A stretch of DNA of 64,000 nucleotides from Dipylidium caninum (taxonomy: Eukaryota; Platyhelminthes; Cestoda; Cyclophyllidea; Dipylidiidae): NCBI GenBank assembly GCA_017562135.1, contig QEYB01000895.1:1361197-1425196 (forward strand). The letters run 5' to 3'. The notes beneath the pieces were generated by a model. The model was given only the letters and a program-made list of their open reading frames with translations. It was not told the DNA's origin and searched no databases. This document shows positions 27,601 to 42,600 of the stretch, piece after piece. Each line of letters begins with the position of its first letter. The first letter of the stretch is position 1. The position numbers were made by a program, and so were the translations under genes.

Positions 27601-30600
27601 CTCTTTTATCCGTCTCGAGTCCTGATGGAGCCGAAGTTGGCAGAGAACGGGGTGTCTGGTGGAGGAAAGTCTACGGTACTGCTGGAGGGATTCTGGCCAG
27701 ACTTGCACTCATGCCATTAGCACGATGTTATTCGTTGTGATTAGGACAAACTCAGGAGCTTAACGAAATACCGCTCTTGTGGATTGTGCAGTTTGTTTGA
27801 CTTTGTTATTTTTACTTTAAACAGGTACATAAAATTCAAATATTCACTGTTTCAAGGCTTTCTCATAGTCCCACCAGAGGATGTTAATTGCGCTGTAAAA
27901 TTTTACGTCTTGCGTTATCATCCGCCTTGTAGAAGCACCACAACGTCCCACCATTCGTGCTGAGCCAATGCGGGGCAGTCTGGAGGAGGGCGACATTTTG
28001 AAGCTCAAATGCGAGGCCATCGACGGGGAGCCGGAAGGCAAAATCTCCTGGCTCAAAGGTGAGCGACACTGAGGCCTCAGAAGGCCTGCGTCTTGTCTAC
28101 TTCCACCAGATCCCTCCAACATCCCCTCTGCACCACCAGACGGCTGCATGTGACATTAAGTAGTCTGTTGTGCCATAAATTCCGTCTCTTCGGAGTGGTT
28201 TACAGTCAGAGGGGAAGGCTTTTGCTAAGATTTGAAATCAGATCACATCCGTAAACGTCTTATGCGGATGAATAAAATTTCCTGATATGTACGTGTGGTT
28301 ATAGTAAGAGGAAAAAAGGCGATTTTTGAGTCCGACGCCTCTTAGCGCCTGCAGAGCATAACGCCACCCCAAAAGGAATTGTTTTTAATTGAAACAAAAA
28401 ACATGATTTCGGCTACCTCCTTCGTTAAGTCTTATGAGAAGGGGGATTTGAGATTTCACTTGGCGTGTTCTGACCGTGTTGAGAGGTTGTAATTGAGTTT
28501 ATTAAAGAAAAGTCAAATGATTCCTGCTACCCGAGGCGAATGTTTGATCCTCTGGTGAGTTTGAATATAAGAAAATATAGTTGTGAAATTTGGCCGATTA
28601 ATTTTTTGAAGATTAATGAACGCTGTTGAAAATAAACTTGCATCCTATTAAGTGATATACTTTTTAAATGAATGACAGGAAACATAGTTTCCTGCGGAAG
28701 TGACTGGCCTAGTGTCCGCTTGACTATGTTGGTCGTAAATGCGCTGAATGGTGAATTGACTTTCGTTAATTTTCGTTTTATCGCACAAAATCCGAGAAAA
28801 CTGTGGTGAATGCGGTCCGATTGGGGACTGCACTAGTCGTGCTCCCCCGTTCCTCACCGTCAAGTCGGCGAGAGGCTGTCGCACGCTTTTCCACACCGCG
28901 GTGCTCACGCTAACGCCGACTCGACTTCGTTGTAGCCACCCGCGACAACCCGGAATACACGTCCATCTACCTCGTCGCGACGACGGAGCACGACAAACAC
29001 GGGAAGCGCATCTCCTCCAACCTCGACATCCAACTCACCGGTGAAGACCACCTTTCTTCCTTCAAGTATGTGGAGTCTGCCTCCTCCCACACGCCACCAT
29101 CGTGTTTGCAGTCAGGCCGTCTTTCACATTTTTACACGACCTGTCACGATTGTATTTCCACGAATTAGTAAAAGAGCTCAGCCGACTTTAAGAGGAGAGA
29201 AGTTTGCAACTAGGCTTTTTATACATATATAGAGGGGCGTTATTAAAGCGTTGGAGGTGCGCAGACATCAACTCATCACGACAGTCCGAAGTGCCTCCGA
29301 ATTTATAATTTGGAAATTTTCACCCGAATAACGCTTCCCATTGCAGTCTCGAAGTGTGAGTACGCGTCGCCTTCTAATAATGGGTAAAAAATGTTTCCTC
29401 CAGGTGTGCCTCGTCCAATCCCGGATTTCCAGTCTCGGAGGCGCAGATGAGTGCGGCCTTCCATGTGAACCTCACCTTCCGTCCGCAGCACATCCGCATC
29501 GACCGCTTGACGGAGGCCCACAGCATACCGCAGGACGACCCCGTCGGAGAGCCTCCGAAGATGGTCACTGTGACGGCGGGTGAACTGCTCATTCTCATGT
29601 GCACTGCCGGCCCCGCCAATCCGCCAGTTCCACTTCAGTGGAGACAAATCGTTTGCGGCGAATCCCTCGAAGGCAACCACAGCACCATCCTGGGCGCCTT
29701 GAGTGCAGAGGGTGAAAAGGCGTCGTGCAATGTGATAAACAATTTTGGTAAGTTCGCAAGTCTCCCGGCGCCTCGTAGCAGAGTCCGAGCTCTAAACGGC
29801 TAACAGGTACATCGACTTGCTACGCCCTTGAACTGGTGCGCGACTCCTACTGCCTAAGCGTTTATGTCTCACAAATGTACAAAATCTGTGGTGATCCCTG
29901 CAGTGCTCCTTAGGCGCAACGAACGCAGGTCCAAGCCTCGAGATCCCCTTCCCCTTCCCCTTCCCCTTCCCCTTCCCCTTCTTCTTCTTCTTCTTCTTCA
30001 TCTTCTTCTTCCACAATATATCGGACATAGACGCGGTATGCAGCGGTGAGCGCAAGACTCGGCGCATTTCGCTATTTCTGAGCGTGTTCAAGTATGCCCC
30101 TGAGGCAACACGGCTTTTACGCTTTAGCGACCCGAGACGAAGGGGGTGGGTGCTTCTGACGAAATGTAGTGGACCAAATCCCGCTCTAAGTGTGAAACTC
30201 TTCTGCCAGAAGGGCAAAACTATTGTTCTCCCAATGATTGACTTATCACCTGTTTGATCGCAGCGTGGAGTTCAGCCAGCATAATTGAAAAGCCAGACAC
30301 CCCGGGCGGCTGAAATAGCTTATGGACATGATTTCATATCAGTTGGACCTTTTAAGTTTCGTTTAACACCCTTGAATGTTATTTACGACCCCAAAAGTGA
30401 AGCATTGCATTATTGCTCTCTAAAACTTGACAGGTCAGTTAATATCTCGTGGCGTTTTGATTTAAGTTTGTTTTCCCCCGAGCCCATCCTCTTATCGCCA
30501 ATTTCTATCAACATTCCCTCGTACGCATAGTTCACCTATTCGGCACGAAGTTAGTTGGTGGCATTCATTGAGGATTCCTTTTTAACTGAGCGTTTGTTAG

Positions 30601-33600
30601 CATTGAGTTGACTGGCGGGTGTTCATGGGATTCACAGCCGAAAACTGGTTTGTGCTGCACTCCCCAGTGATGGATCCCTTGAAGAGGGCGGAAAACGTGA
30701 ATAGTGGACATTCGTGCCAAGGCTAAGAGAGAACACAGTGGTCTGGTTGATTCCGACGCGTTGCCCGAGATTTCCGCAAAACCACTTGTCCATCACCGTT
30801 GCTGGTTGCTTTAAATTCTGCCACTGTTGCACACGCGTCCGCCACACCTTCCCGTCCATCGCGCAGATGGAGATAAGGCGCTGCCTGACTTGGGTACACT
30901 TACGGTGCTGGGACCTGCGCAGATGCCAGTTGGATCTGCCGACTGGCCGAGAGAATGTAAACTGATTTCCCAAAATGATTTCGTCCGTCACCTGCTGCAT
31001 CTCCTTTGCCTACGACAAATGCCAACAGTGTCACTTCGTCCGGTTCACACATAAACACCTTCGCGGGGTTTTCCATTATTTGTGAAGTTGGGTGCCTCTG
31101 TCACGTCTGTCACTCTTAGGATGGTCTTAGGAGAATTATCTCATTTGATTTTTGACCCTCATTTGATAAAGTTCCCTGCTGCCTTTAGAGTAATCACTCC
31201 TCGAAAATACTTTAGAGTAATCACTCCTCGAAAATACTTCGAGGACAGGCAATGATAAAGAAGGATAAGTGCACTCACTTGTGCTGCCAGTGACGAGTCC
31301 ACTCTTTGCACAGGCGACGCACGGGCACTGCCGCTGCTCCGCTCTCGAATGGTCTCCAGGAGTCAGGTCTCACTGCTGGTTCAGGCGCATCATCACCGGA
31401 GCCGCGTGGAATGCTCCACCCTTGACCAGGAACGGCCAGACGATCGGCCAAACTGGAGTGTTCAGAATTCTGGGCGAAGTGCGAGGTTGAAGAAGGAGAT
31501 CACCCTGAATGTCCTCTTCAAGCCAAATTTCTCCAATGTCCTCAGCAGACTCAACTCATCTACCTCAAAGTACCTCCCGCAGTACATCACTGTGGAGGGT
31601 GAGTTGTAGCGCTCATCTCTGGTCAGGCGGTTCGCTCTCACCGAGCCTCGCCTCACCTCGTGTGCGGGCAGTCGAGAGTGGAGGAGTTACTCATTGTGTA
31701 AATAGGGCTTTTAGAGCGCCATTACCTGTTGCATACGCCGACAGCAGGTCGAGCAGGTTGAAGTGTCACATTGAAGCGGTCGACTATCAATTTTCCTGCA
31801 TCTGTGAGGTACCCTTTGGTGGAGGAAGAAAGGTTCGGACTTCTGAGTAATGACGGCGATTTGCGTCCCAACTGGTCCCTTCACCGTCCCCCATAACCTA
31901 CGAGGCTTCGGGTCTTTTCAGGCCGCAAAAATTATCCTTAATGAAAAAGACGGTGGCATATTCTGGCATACGCGCTTAAGGAACATTTTCGTGTATTCAC
32001 AACATGGGACCCTCTTATCCCGTTTATGCCAAGACTGCCTCGAGGCGTGTCGACATTTGGTACTGGAAAACGAGGTGGTGTGCATTGTTTCTCCGCTGAT
32101 AAAGTCGTCGTCAAATTCGGTTTCACCGTACTCACGAAAAAGCGAGTTTACGTAGACACCTGCAGAGCTCTGCACAATCGTGACGTTTTGCTGGGAAACT
32201 TATGAACTTGGCCGTGATTACGGAACCACGAATTGGACCGACGACAGTCGAGGCGATTGATGCGTTTGGCCTTACGAGGAGATTATAATTTAACACTTAA
32301 TTAGTGAGAAAATGACGCAATGACAGATGGAGGAGGCTCTTCGGCATTAGAATGGACAGCCGTTTTTCTGTTTTGTAATGGTGTAGCGTCTTGGGAAGGA
32401 GCAGAAAAAGAAACCCCGTCAGTCAATTTCAGCGCTTTGACTTTTTCGCCCTAATGGAGTCGCCATCAGATTTATTCCCGAATAGGGAATGGATGTTGTC
32501 TGGAGTGAAAAACGCAACCAGTCCTGCTAATAATGCGGACTGAACGAGTCGTCCAAGCATTGAGGCTGCAGGCTGGTGAGGTGGAGAAGAATTCCACCTC
32601 TGGCTGACGACGCCTGCCTCCAAGGCGACCACGTAGATGCTGTTGCTTGATGAGTACCACTACTCCTCCCTACTCAGATCGAGTGCCAACTTTTCAGGGA
32701 ATCTGATCAAGGCTTCTGTCGCAGGCCCGGCAGTCCCTTGCAGCAGGGCTCCTGGGAGCGGCTGTGAACGGCTACGAGCGGGCGTGTGTGTGTGTGTGTG
32801 TGTGTGGAAAAGCAGGGTTTCAAATAATTTATTAATGCTCTGGATTCCGCTATTATTCCCAGGAGTCCGAAAATATTTTACTCCGGCTCATTGGCTCTTT
32901 TTATCTTTATACCACCAGAAGACCCGCGTTGCATTGATTGTGGAAGTGTACCACTTCAAAGCCGGCCACTTCGGAAGTTTGACTTGATGGGCTTTTACAT
33001 GGAAGGAAGGAATATTTCTAAATTAACTTGGCACTGTAAATCGTTGCAGCACTCCGACGCGAGCCACCTCCAAACATCCGAGAAACATTTCGTCTGAATT
33101 CCACAAGTAGGCAGCACTAAATCCACCAGCACAGTCCACGTGCCTAATGCGGTTACGCAGATAATATCATTTCGAATGATCCCGGAGAATTTTTCACTAA
33201 TTTCATTGCAGTCTAATTAATAGTTATTATTGAGGTTTTCGGTTTATCAGGGCCACGATCCACGGACTCTGGAGATTAAAGGCTGCTTTATAAATGCCCG
33301 TAGGTAGCGTGTCGAGATAAGCACTCGGGCGGGTGAAATATGGCTGGCTTCATGCAGACGAGGCATTAACTTGGCGTTGATGGTTGAATGAGATAGGCTG
33401 GCATGTGCTTCTTCTTTCGAGCGCTCCACCAACAGCCCTTCGCAGACGCCATGTCTTTTGCTTGGAGGACGTTGCCTCCATTGTGGCGAGAGGATGCTGG
33501 GACTGGAAATCCTCTTAGGGTAGACGGGAGTCTACAATCTTTCGAAGCCTGGGAATCTGGCCATAAAATTAGCGCTTTCCTGGGAGTCAAACACGCTGTA

Positions 33601-36600
33601 TGATAAAGACATTAGTGTAAACAAAACCCGTTTAATCTCTCCGCAGTTGTCTTTGATGTCGCAGAAAACGGATAAAGTCGGTCATTTCAAATTACTTCAG
33701 GACTTTACTCGGTGGTGACGCAAATGATTGGGCGTCAAAATTGGCCTTCTCTTCATGAAAATCCTTCGCAATTTTCATTATCACGCAATCTTTTGTAGTG
33801 GCGAGGTCGTGTGACGAGAACAGCGATTACATTAGTACTTATTTCCTTTGAAAATTTCGATTTTCCTGGGAGCGTAAAGCCCAACGAAGCTCCGGAAAAC
33901 CTGTACGAAATTTCGGTATGGGGCCGCAGTCGGGTTGGAGGAGTGGTGCTCCTCATTTGCCGGTGAAGTCACCGCCTTTCGGACCGATCTCTGGCTTCTG
34001 GAACGTATGCCACCCTGAGGCTGCAGGTCGACCTGAACAAGTGGAATCGAGCAAGGCGTTCAAGCGGATGTTAAAGGGGCCGAAGCAGCAAATTTCGTTC
34101 CAGCCCGTCTCTACTTGTTACCACTCGACTACCATTTTGTAGCTTAAATAGGTCGGGTTTAGCCGTTACCATTTTATTTCCATGTTTGGCTCCTTAAAAT
34201 GCAGTTTTTTATAATGTCCACAGGCGCCAGTTTGGACTTGGATTTGGCGCCCGTCAGCAACCCACTGATAAGCGCCGCAAAGTGGTTCCACGGCAAACTC
34301 GAGGCCCAAAACGTCGACTCGTGGGTGGAGATTTCGGAAAGAGTGTCGATGGGCGCCGGCGCCCTGGCCCGACTGCGACTGCCTCGGGTCGGGGTTGAGC
34401 ACATGGGCAGCTACAAACTCACTGGCATCAACTCCATCGGCAGTGCTGATCTCGTCTTCTTCCTCAACGTTACGCGTGAGTCCCTCCACCCTCGTATGCG
34501 GGGCATCTGCCCCACGTGGGAGACGGACTTCCTAGCGCCTCTGCTGCTGCCGCCAATCGCGTCGATTACGTGACGCCTGATGGCATCACGGAGGGTAATA
34601 AGAATGGGCCTGAAGTATCATTTCACTCAAAAGTGAAGACTGATGTTTGACATTATCGCGGAGGGGCATCCGCTTGCGCAAGACAAATGTTCGCGGCACC
34701 TTGAAGATCCAAAAATGGGACTTGCGCCAGTAGCACTAAGAGGGCGGAAAGAATAAAAAGTCAAAGCCAACTCTCGTTGAACGAAAGGACACAGGCATTT
34801 GCTTTTATCTCGAATGAAGCCGAAGATGGATGTACAAGTTTAAGTCCATCAAATTTACGCAATGGAGGCAAAAACGGCGAGGTAATTTGTCTTACATCGA
34901 CTCGACTTAGTTGATGGAACGATTAACTTGCAAGTTTGTTCGGAAGGAAATGTTCATGCTGCAAAGACGATGGGAGAGGCCTGAGTGCCTTAATTTCAAA
35001 ATAGTTTGTTAGTACATCGGGAGTCCATGCGACAAACCCAGACGCATTTCTTCCGTACGCCTCATTTGTGCCCCGCATTAGTTCGGAAAAAGAAATAGTT
35101 AATCCGAGAGGAGTACAGGGTGAGGCGATTTCGTCGGAAAGTGGTCAAGGGCGGGGTTTGGCCTGAGACGGGAAGAACTGCGGTAGCCGACATTCCTCCT
35201 AAGCAGGGATTACTCAAATAACAATGCCATGTGAGAGGAGAGAGGGGAAAAAAACTAATTAGATATTTATTTATTGAAGAGATTTTTAAAGAAAGCCGCA
35301 AAGTAAGCGACCCGATTTCTCCGTTTTTCGTATTTCGTCGCATAAAAGGAAGTTGACTTTTTCGTGCAGTCGAGAGACGTGTCCACACATTCTAAGCCCG
35401 CTCAGCACTAAAAAAGCCCTGGACGAAGGACTTGAGAAGGAAAGCATCTCGGGTGCGTGAGTCTTTTTACCCAAAACGATGCCCCGTTGTTCTGAAAAGA
35501 TGGTGGTTCCGCAAAGCCTCACCGACCTACCACTCATGGGCGTTTTGCGTACACGACGAAAAAGTTGATGCCACTTCAAATGGAGGAAAGTGGCAGGCAC
35601 GGAGGATGTTGCAGTCGGTAGGATGAAGGCGAGTGGAGTCATGACCCCGCCGATCACCCCCATTCGGATAATTTCGTAGCGATTTACGGCGGGTTGCGTT
35701 GTCTGCGCTATGTTGAACAAGCGGTAGACTTCGTACACGCCACAGCGCGGCGAACTTCTGCAATCAAAAATGTCACTGCTTTGCAAACATTCGCCTGCTC
35801 TAATCCGTTCATTGAACTACAATTTCGATTATCCACAGCATTCGCCAACTCTCTCTTTAGGGGATCCATCCTAATGAGAGGCCGTGCAACCGCAAGCCCG
35901 GTGAGGCCTCATAGCCGAGGTTACAGAAAGCGTAGGTGCTGCGCATAAGCATGGCTTTCAAATGTTTCCTCGAGTCTTTCTTGTGAGCCAAATTGAGTGA
36001 AGCACTTGGAGCATTTAGCGACGGCCTCGCTGTCGCCTGACTTCCACGGATCACTCGAGTCTTAGTTCCACACTTGGCGGAGCAGGGTAGCGTTGCCCCC
36101 CCCCCATTGCGTTATCTCATGACCGTTCCCCCCCGCCCCGCCCCCGCCCCCGCACCAATGGGGACGGGAGGGGGCGTGGGAGGTCGGATGCCTGCCCGAG
36201 CACCAGACTTTTGTTTGTGTTATTGCCGTCTACTCCTGCATAACATCAAGTGAGTTATAAGATATACCGAATCACGTCCGGGAGTCCATCGCTACTTCTC
36301 CTCTCCCTAGTTTTCATTAATAAGGGGATGGTTGGGGCGCATAGTAAAAACAAGGTCGGCTGTTTTGCCCGCCCACGACATGTTCAAACAGTGTACTAAA
36401 ATTACGCTTCCGGTTGTGTTTGAGTTTAACGATGTGGTCGGTCGTTTAAGTCCCTTTCTCAAGGCTACTGAGTGACATACTTCTCTGGTGGGGAGAGGAG
36501 CTCCAACGTTCCGGCTGCTTTAGTGCAGGAGAAGCCTGCCTGATGGTGTGAGACCGAGGGCATATTGCCTACATCGGTTATTTGGAAGGTTCTATCCCCA

Positions 36601-39600
36601 CATCTGACATCATTAGTTAAACTTGAGTGAATGTTTTAGGCGTTTTCAACATTCCTTCAAATTAGAGCACTTCGCCATGCGCTTCAAGGTGGAATAACTC
36701 ACGGGACGAGGAGCTTCAACAGACCCAAACTTCAGTAGTGGACGCCAGCGTGAGGGTGTGGTCCGAGTAAAACCGCCCCAACTTGTTTAAAGAGCCACCG
36801 TCTCACTCGTTGTCGCCTACTTTTTTCAATTTCGTCAAGTTACATTGCAGCAAGAGGTTGTGCCACCAGCTTTAGAGTGAAAGAAGTGCTCCAATGTCGT
36901 CAGTGGAGTGTGGGACACTCGGCTTCACCGCCCTAGTGTCGTGACATCCGTTGTTCTTTTTATCCACGTTCCACATTTTTAAACTGCTTTAGAAAACTGG
37001 AAGTCTTTTGTCGTTTAAAAGGAACCAGGTTTTGGGAATGCTTTCCTCTGGATGACAACTCGATTTCGTTGGCTTAAAAATTTTTGGTCTTTGAGTTACA
37101 AAAAATCTTCCTGGAACCACTCATTGTAACTTTGCTCTCAACCGCGACCGCCAATTGTTCCACCAACACCTTTTGCAAAAAACTTGACTTAACTGCAATA
37201 ATTTGAAATTGACAGTAATAAAGTCAAGTCTTCCTTCCTCTATTTTCATGCAGTAAATAAAATGGTAGTAAATAAAATGGTTGCATTCATTTGGCCCACT
37301 GCAGATGCGCCGCGATTGATAGGAGAGCCTCTGGTGAACGCCACGACGAAGGGCAAAGAGGCCGAACTCGTGTGTCGCGTGAAGGCGAACCCGCCGCCCA
37401 AGCCGAGCTCCGTCTACTGGCGCCGAGTGACCGACGAGACTCCGCCGAGCGGAGCCACTGCCACAAGCGCCTCTGACGGTGCAAAAACGGTGAATGCTCC
37501 CTCGCCAGATCCTGCTCGATTCGAGAAGCCCCTTGTGGCCAGCCTGCGGTGCAACCAGGTGGGTCACCCCGACACCGTTGCCATCGGTGCCTAACTGACT
37601 GCCCGGTGGCGCCCCCACATCCTCTCCGGGGGCGAAGAGGCCAATCGGTGGTAATTCGGGTGGTGGGTAATCAACTGACGATGGGGAAGCGTTTTAACAG
37701 AGTTGCATAAATATGAAATCCTCCTTTCCTACCTGGAAAGGTTAATAGCACTTAAGTTGGACTTTTCGCATGATATAATAAATACTTGTTTGGATAACGT
37801 TAACGTATAACGGGGCGCTTTTACGCAGAATCATATGAAGACGAGGGTCGTGGAGTGAAGCACCCCCTCTACTTGTTGAGCTCATTCTTTTCAGGAATTT
37901 ATTCCCGGTCAAGGCAAGTATTACGTGAAGTGCTTCAGCCCTGAGCCGTACCACTTGGTGAGCACCCTCTACGTGACGGGCGTCGACCCCAGCGACGTCG
38001 GCCGATACGCGTGCTTCGTAGACAACGGCATCGGCTCTCCCGTGGTGCGGTTCATTGACCTCATCTACCCCTGTAAGCCTCAGTCCCGTCACCATTAGGT
38101 CTTCCTCCTCGTACCTGCATTGGCGAAGGAATTCGCCTCACGCAAACAACTGTCAAAGTCTACTCTTACGACGCATGCTAAACGGCCTCAGTCACACTGT
38201 GGCAAAGCACGCTGGTGGCAGTTTTGTTCGTAGGCGTAGGATTGGGAAGGCCAAGCCAGGGCCAAGTCGTAGCTTCGTAGCAGGAAATGGGAAGTGGAGG
38301 AAATGAGCTCACTTATAATTCTCTGCGGTAAGCCTTATTTAGCGCCGCAGACATTCATCGCCGACGGACCAGCGCCCACGTGGATCTCGGGCGCAACCCA
38401 GTGCTAACATTTCCGCTGGTTGGATCGACTGCCTTCCAACCACATTGTACCTTTTAGGCATAAATAAATTGGAAAATAAGACGGCACCGAGGAGATAAGC
38501 CATTCCCGCATCAGTGGCTGGTTACGGCTGAGAATTTTACTGTCCGCCAAACGCACTTGTTAGGAAGGGGACACATTTAATCACACCTTCGTGTCCCTCG
38601 ACATCATCCTTTTTTTCCCATCACCCATTTTGACAGATATGAGCACTGTTTATGGAGACTAGACTTTTCTACGTAAAAGTTTTTGTTTTCCATTGTGGAC
38701 TGAACAGTTTGAAGATGGGAACCTCTTTAAACAAATTAGCAAAATTATATAGCTTAGGAGGGAGACGGACATTAAATTTAAATTTTAAATGCATCTTCAA
38801 AATGCATCTTTAAATGCATCTTTTACGGGGAAAACATCTGGGAGAGAAGAGAATGGGGAGAAAAAGGAAATATTCTCTCCTGAACTTGAAGGAAAGAAGT
38901 GGAGATTTGAGTTAAACTGTCCAAATTTCATCCTTCGACTTATTTTGCGGGCCACAATCTTCACACTTATTGTTATATAATCACTCAAAAATAAGTGAGT
39001 CTTTGTTAAATTTGAATGTGAAATGTGCCCCACAAAAATAAGTTTAATCGTAAAGAATTCTATCCACCAACAAACCTCGGGATCCTGTCTCTAATGAAAT
39101 CCTTTTCGCCCGGACATCTTAACACCTTTGTTTATGTGTATTCGTAACTTCTTTCCCGCTCACTCTGATTTTAGTTGCGCCGCGGGTGCTGAAGATAGCG
39201 CGGTGGTCGCGGGCAGCGCCACCATACGATCTGCTGGAGACGGGCTTCAACAGCACCCACTTGACGCCGCTCGCCCCGGTGCCACCGACCTCCGTGGTGT
39301 GTGTGGTGGCCGCGGAACCGGCACCCACCGTCGTCTGGTTCCGTGAGCCAGCCAACCTCACTCTTGTGGAAGGGGGACAGTTCAAGTCCTCCGTTTCCCG
39401 CCTCCATGCAGGACGCTACCGCGCTCTCCTCACCATCGAGTTCGTCCGCCAGGCCGATTTCGGCAGCTACTATTGCCAGGTACGACCCGGTCAGGCCAAC
39501 CGCCCATCCACAGGCCACACTTCAAATCCATGAAGCGCGTTACAAAAACCTTGATTGTTCGGCTTGGTAGGAGTGTTGGTCTCCAATGCGTACTCCGCTC

Positions 39601-42600
39601 TTCTCACGTTGTCAGGGTTGAGGGAAAACAGTGGACAATTAGTTGAATGCAGATTTGGCCATCTGTGGGGGGCAGGACGGCGGGGGGGGGGGGAGGCCAT
39701 ACAGAGCGATCCAACAGCCGTCGCCTTGCCACTCTGCCGCCGGAGACATGCGACTATTGCGAAGAAGACATTTCGCGCATCATCTGCAGGTGTATCAGAG
39801 GAGGAGGAGGAGGAGAAATGCGGTTGCAGCTTAAGTTGTCATCAATTTTCCACGTAAAAAGTGTGTTGACTTCTAGTGGAATATGCACCTTGAAGTGACT
39901 TCTTACAGCCTTCATCTTAGTGATGCAGAAATGAAAAAGCGAAGGTCCTTCCACGGCCATCTCATGCATAACAAATGCCATTCGTAACAACTTCAAAGTT
40001 TAAATACACCCTCAGTCAAAGCACGCGGTTTGAGGAACACGTAGACGTGTAGATGCTGCTGGCGAGGGACTCGCTTATAAAATGTAGGCGCCTTTGCCTA
40101 TCAGTGGAGAAAAATCTTTACAACTGTCACTGAACCACGCAATTTTATACTTAGCGCATAAACTCGTAGTTTATTCCTTCATTTGACGCCTCACGATGCT
40201 CGAGCGGGCTCTCATAAAATCGCATTGCCGAACTGTGAATGAAAAGCAACTCGGAGGCAGGGAGTAGTCCGCTGTCACCTGTCCGACGGCCTCCATCCCC
40301 TTCTCCACTCGACCCTCTGGGGCCAAGTCAACTGCTGCCGCCAACAGTGCTGTGCAATGCAGTTTCGCACTTGAGGTGGTAAGTGAAATTGAGTGATCGT
40401 TTGAAGCGAAAGAACGTAAGAGGGGAGGACGAAATGAGTTGAGGAGAGGGAGGAGGAGGAGGAGCATAAATGAAGGATCAGGAGTGGGGTATCTTTGAAT
40501 TAATTCTCCTTTGCGGGTGGGGGCGGGGGGGCCTAAAAGAAATAGAGTAAATTTCACCGTGGCTTGCAGCAGCAGTGAAGCTTGTCGTTTGTGCCACAGG
40601 CGAAAAATGAAATGGGAGTGGATGTTGGCAAAGTGGTCTTGGGCGCCACCACTTCGCCCGGACGGCCAGGAAATCCGTTTCTGCTAAGAGCTACCGCCTC
40701 CACCCTCAGTATTGGCTGGCAGCAGGCATTCAATGGAGGTCCTCCGCAAACATTCACTGTAAGTTGACCACGCTAATTTTATTAACCTTAAGGACACGTT
40801 GGAAAATGTTTTGGTCATGTTATACCCGCTGCCGGGATAAACTAAAGAGATTTGAGCTTAATTGTTCAGAGAAAATCCAGATCTTCCACAAAATGAAATT
40901 TTTTCTCTTTAACCTCTTTAAACTTTTCCTCCAGACAGTTAGTTTAGAAACCGAAGGTGTCGTCAGCGCAAAGCCAGGTTTTAACCATGTTTTGGAAGCA
41001 GACTGAACATTGTCCTTATAAGAGCATAAACCGATAACCTCATTCCATTTTTTTCTCCGCATTACACTAAAGAAGCTCTTGTAAGCCTGGAACTTTTTGC
41101 CCCATGAAATTCGCTTGCGGACGGTACCCGTCTGGTAGAGCCACCGTGTTGTCCGTCGGAGGGTAGCAGCGAAAATCTCTCCATGCATGACGTGCCTCCT
41201 CATTTTTCACATGCTTAGCAGTCGAGATTTCCGTCGGTAGGGTCTACCAAGTCACCATTGGATCGGTTTTACGTCCACCCTCCGAAATAACACATGCTTG
41301 TCTCAGCTCATGTTATCCGCTCCGCTACTATTCCCCATTCCGCCGTGGTCGAAGAGGAGATTTTTACCTGACCCTCCTCTCATTGATACACTCGAGCATT
41401 AGCCCTGCGTCCGGCAAAAACCTCACCTCTGCGCCTCTGTGTTCCCATATTTACTAGGTATGTTTATACACTGGTGCTCTTAATTCCCAGCCACCTTCAT
41501 TGGTTCACCCTCAACCCGAGAACAGAGGATTTAGCATACATAAACAAACCATATATTAACATGGTGCATCTCGCTGGGAATTTATGACGGGAAAGTGTTT
41601 ATAAAAGAGCTTGAGGTGGGCCGTTCCTTCCCCCTGGTATGTGCTGCATTTACCCCTTCGAAAGTGCGAACAGCCTTGGCTGGGAGACTTCGTGCCACCG
41701 CAGGGTCTCATTTCTACTGTTAATACCAGGAGGAACTTAGAAGCTGCTAACTTCTCCTCCGCTACGCGCTTGGGAATACGCCTGCGAGGGCGTTGTAAGA
41801 ACCCTGCTTCGAGAAGTTGTGAGCGTTTGCACATGAAGGAAAACTTCAACATCAATGAACGCGGCACTAAGTCTCCGTACAAATTTCTCCACCCATTTGG
41901 TAACCGAGGACTTACACACGGGACAGAGGGGCAAAACCGGGCTGGTGGCGCGGTGTCTTAAGACGATGGGCGTCCCTAGGAGAGACAACTCATTGACTAC
42001 TTGACTAGCATTTGCGTTGGCGCGCTCAGCCCCTCTGGTGCAATTTGATGACTTGTTGGCAGATGACACTCAAACGTTAGTTTATATGAGACGTCATCCT
42101 CCCTCTCTGACGTGCATTCGGACTGGGAGGATGTCATGAACAAGTTATAAAGGCGACTTTCTCATTAATGAGAGGTTTTATTCAAATAAGAGGTCGTCAA
42201 GTGACTGCTACGCAGTACAGTACGGACAGCTCTTCTCACGGGAAACTCTGCACACTTGCAGCGGTCACTTTCGAATTGCATTCCAAATGCGTAGAAGCTT
42301 CCAAGTGTTTAGTAGTTTATCCCTCTTCTTCTCTAATACACTTGTTTCAACGAGGAAACAGAGACTCTTACTTCGAAACACCCCTTCGTTCTCTTGTACC
42401 CGTCGACCGCAGAGCCACTGGCTGCTTGTTTTGCCTCAGTGGCCAAGGTGGACCGAGAGTGGGCGGTGCCAGTCTGATTCTTCTTTTCTTACCAAAAAAT
42501 CGGGCCTTTCTTTGTGACCGGATGCGGCCACGTCTTTGAACCCTCATGCGACCGATCGCAGTAGTCTGAGCAGCTTCCCAGTCCTTCCTTAGCACGCCAC

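Noticed and set aside
29041..29046. GTGAAG as the exon 7 donor
   Set aside because: It gives phase 1, which does not match exon 8, and removes the Ig5 F strand; GTATGT at 29066 fits both.
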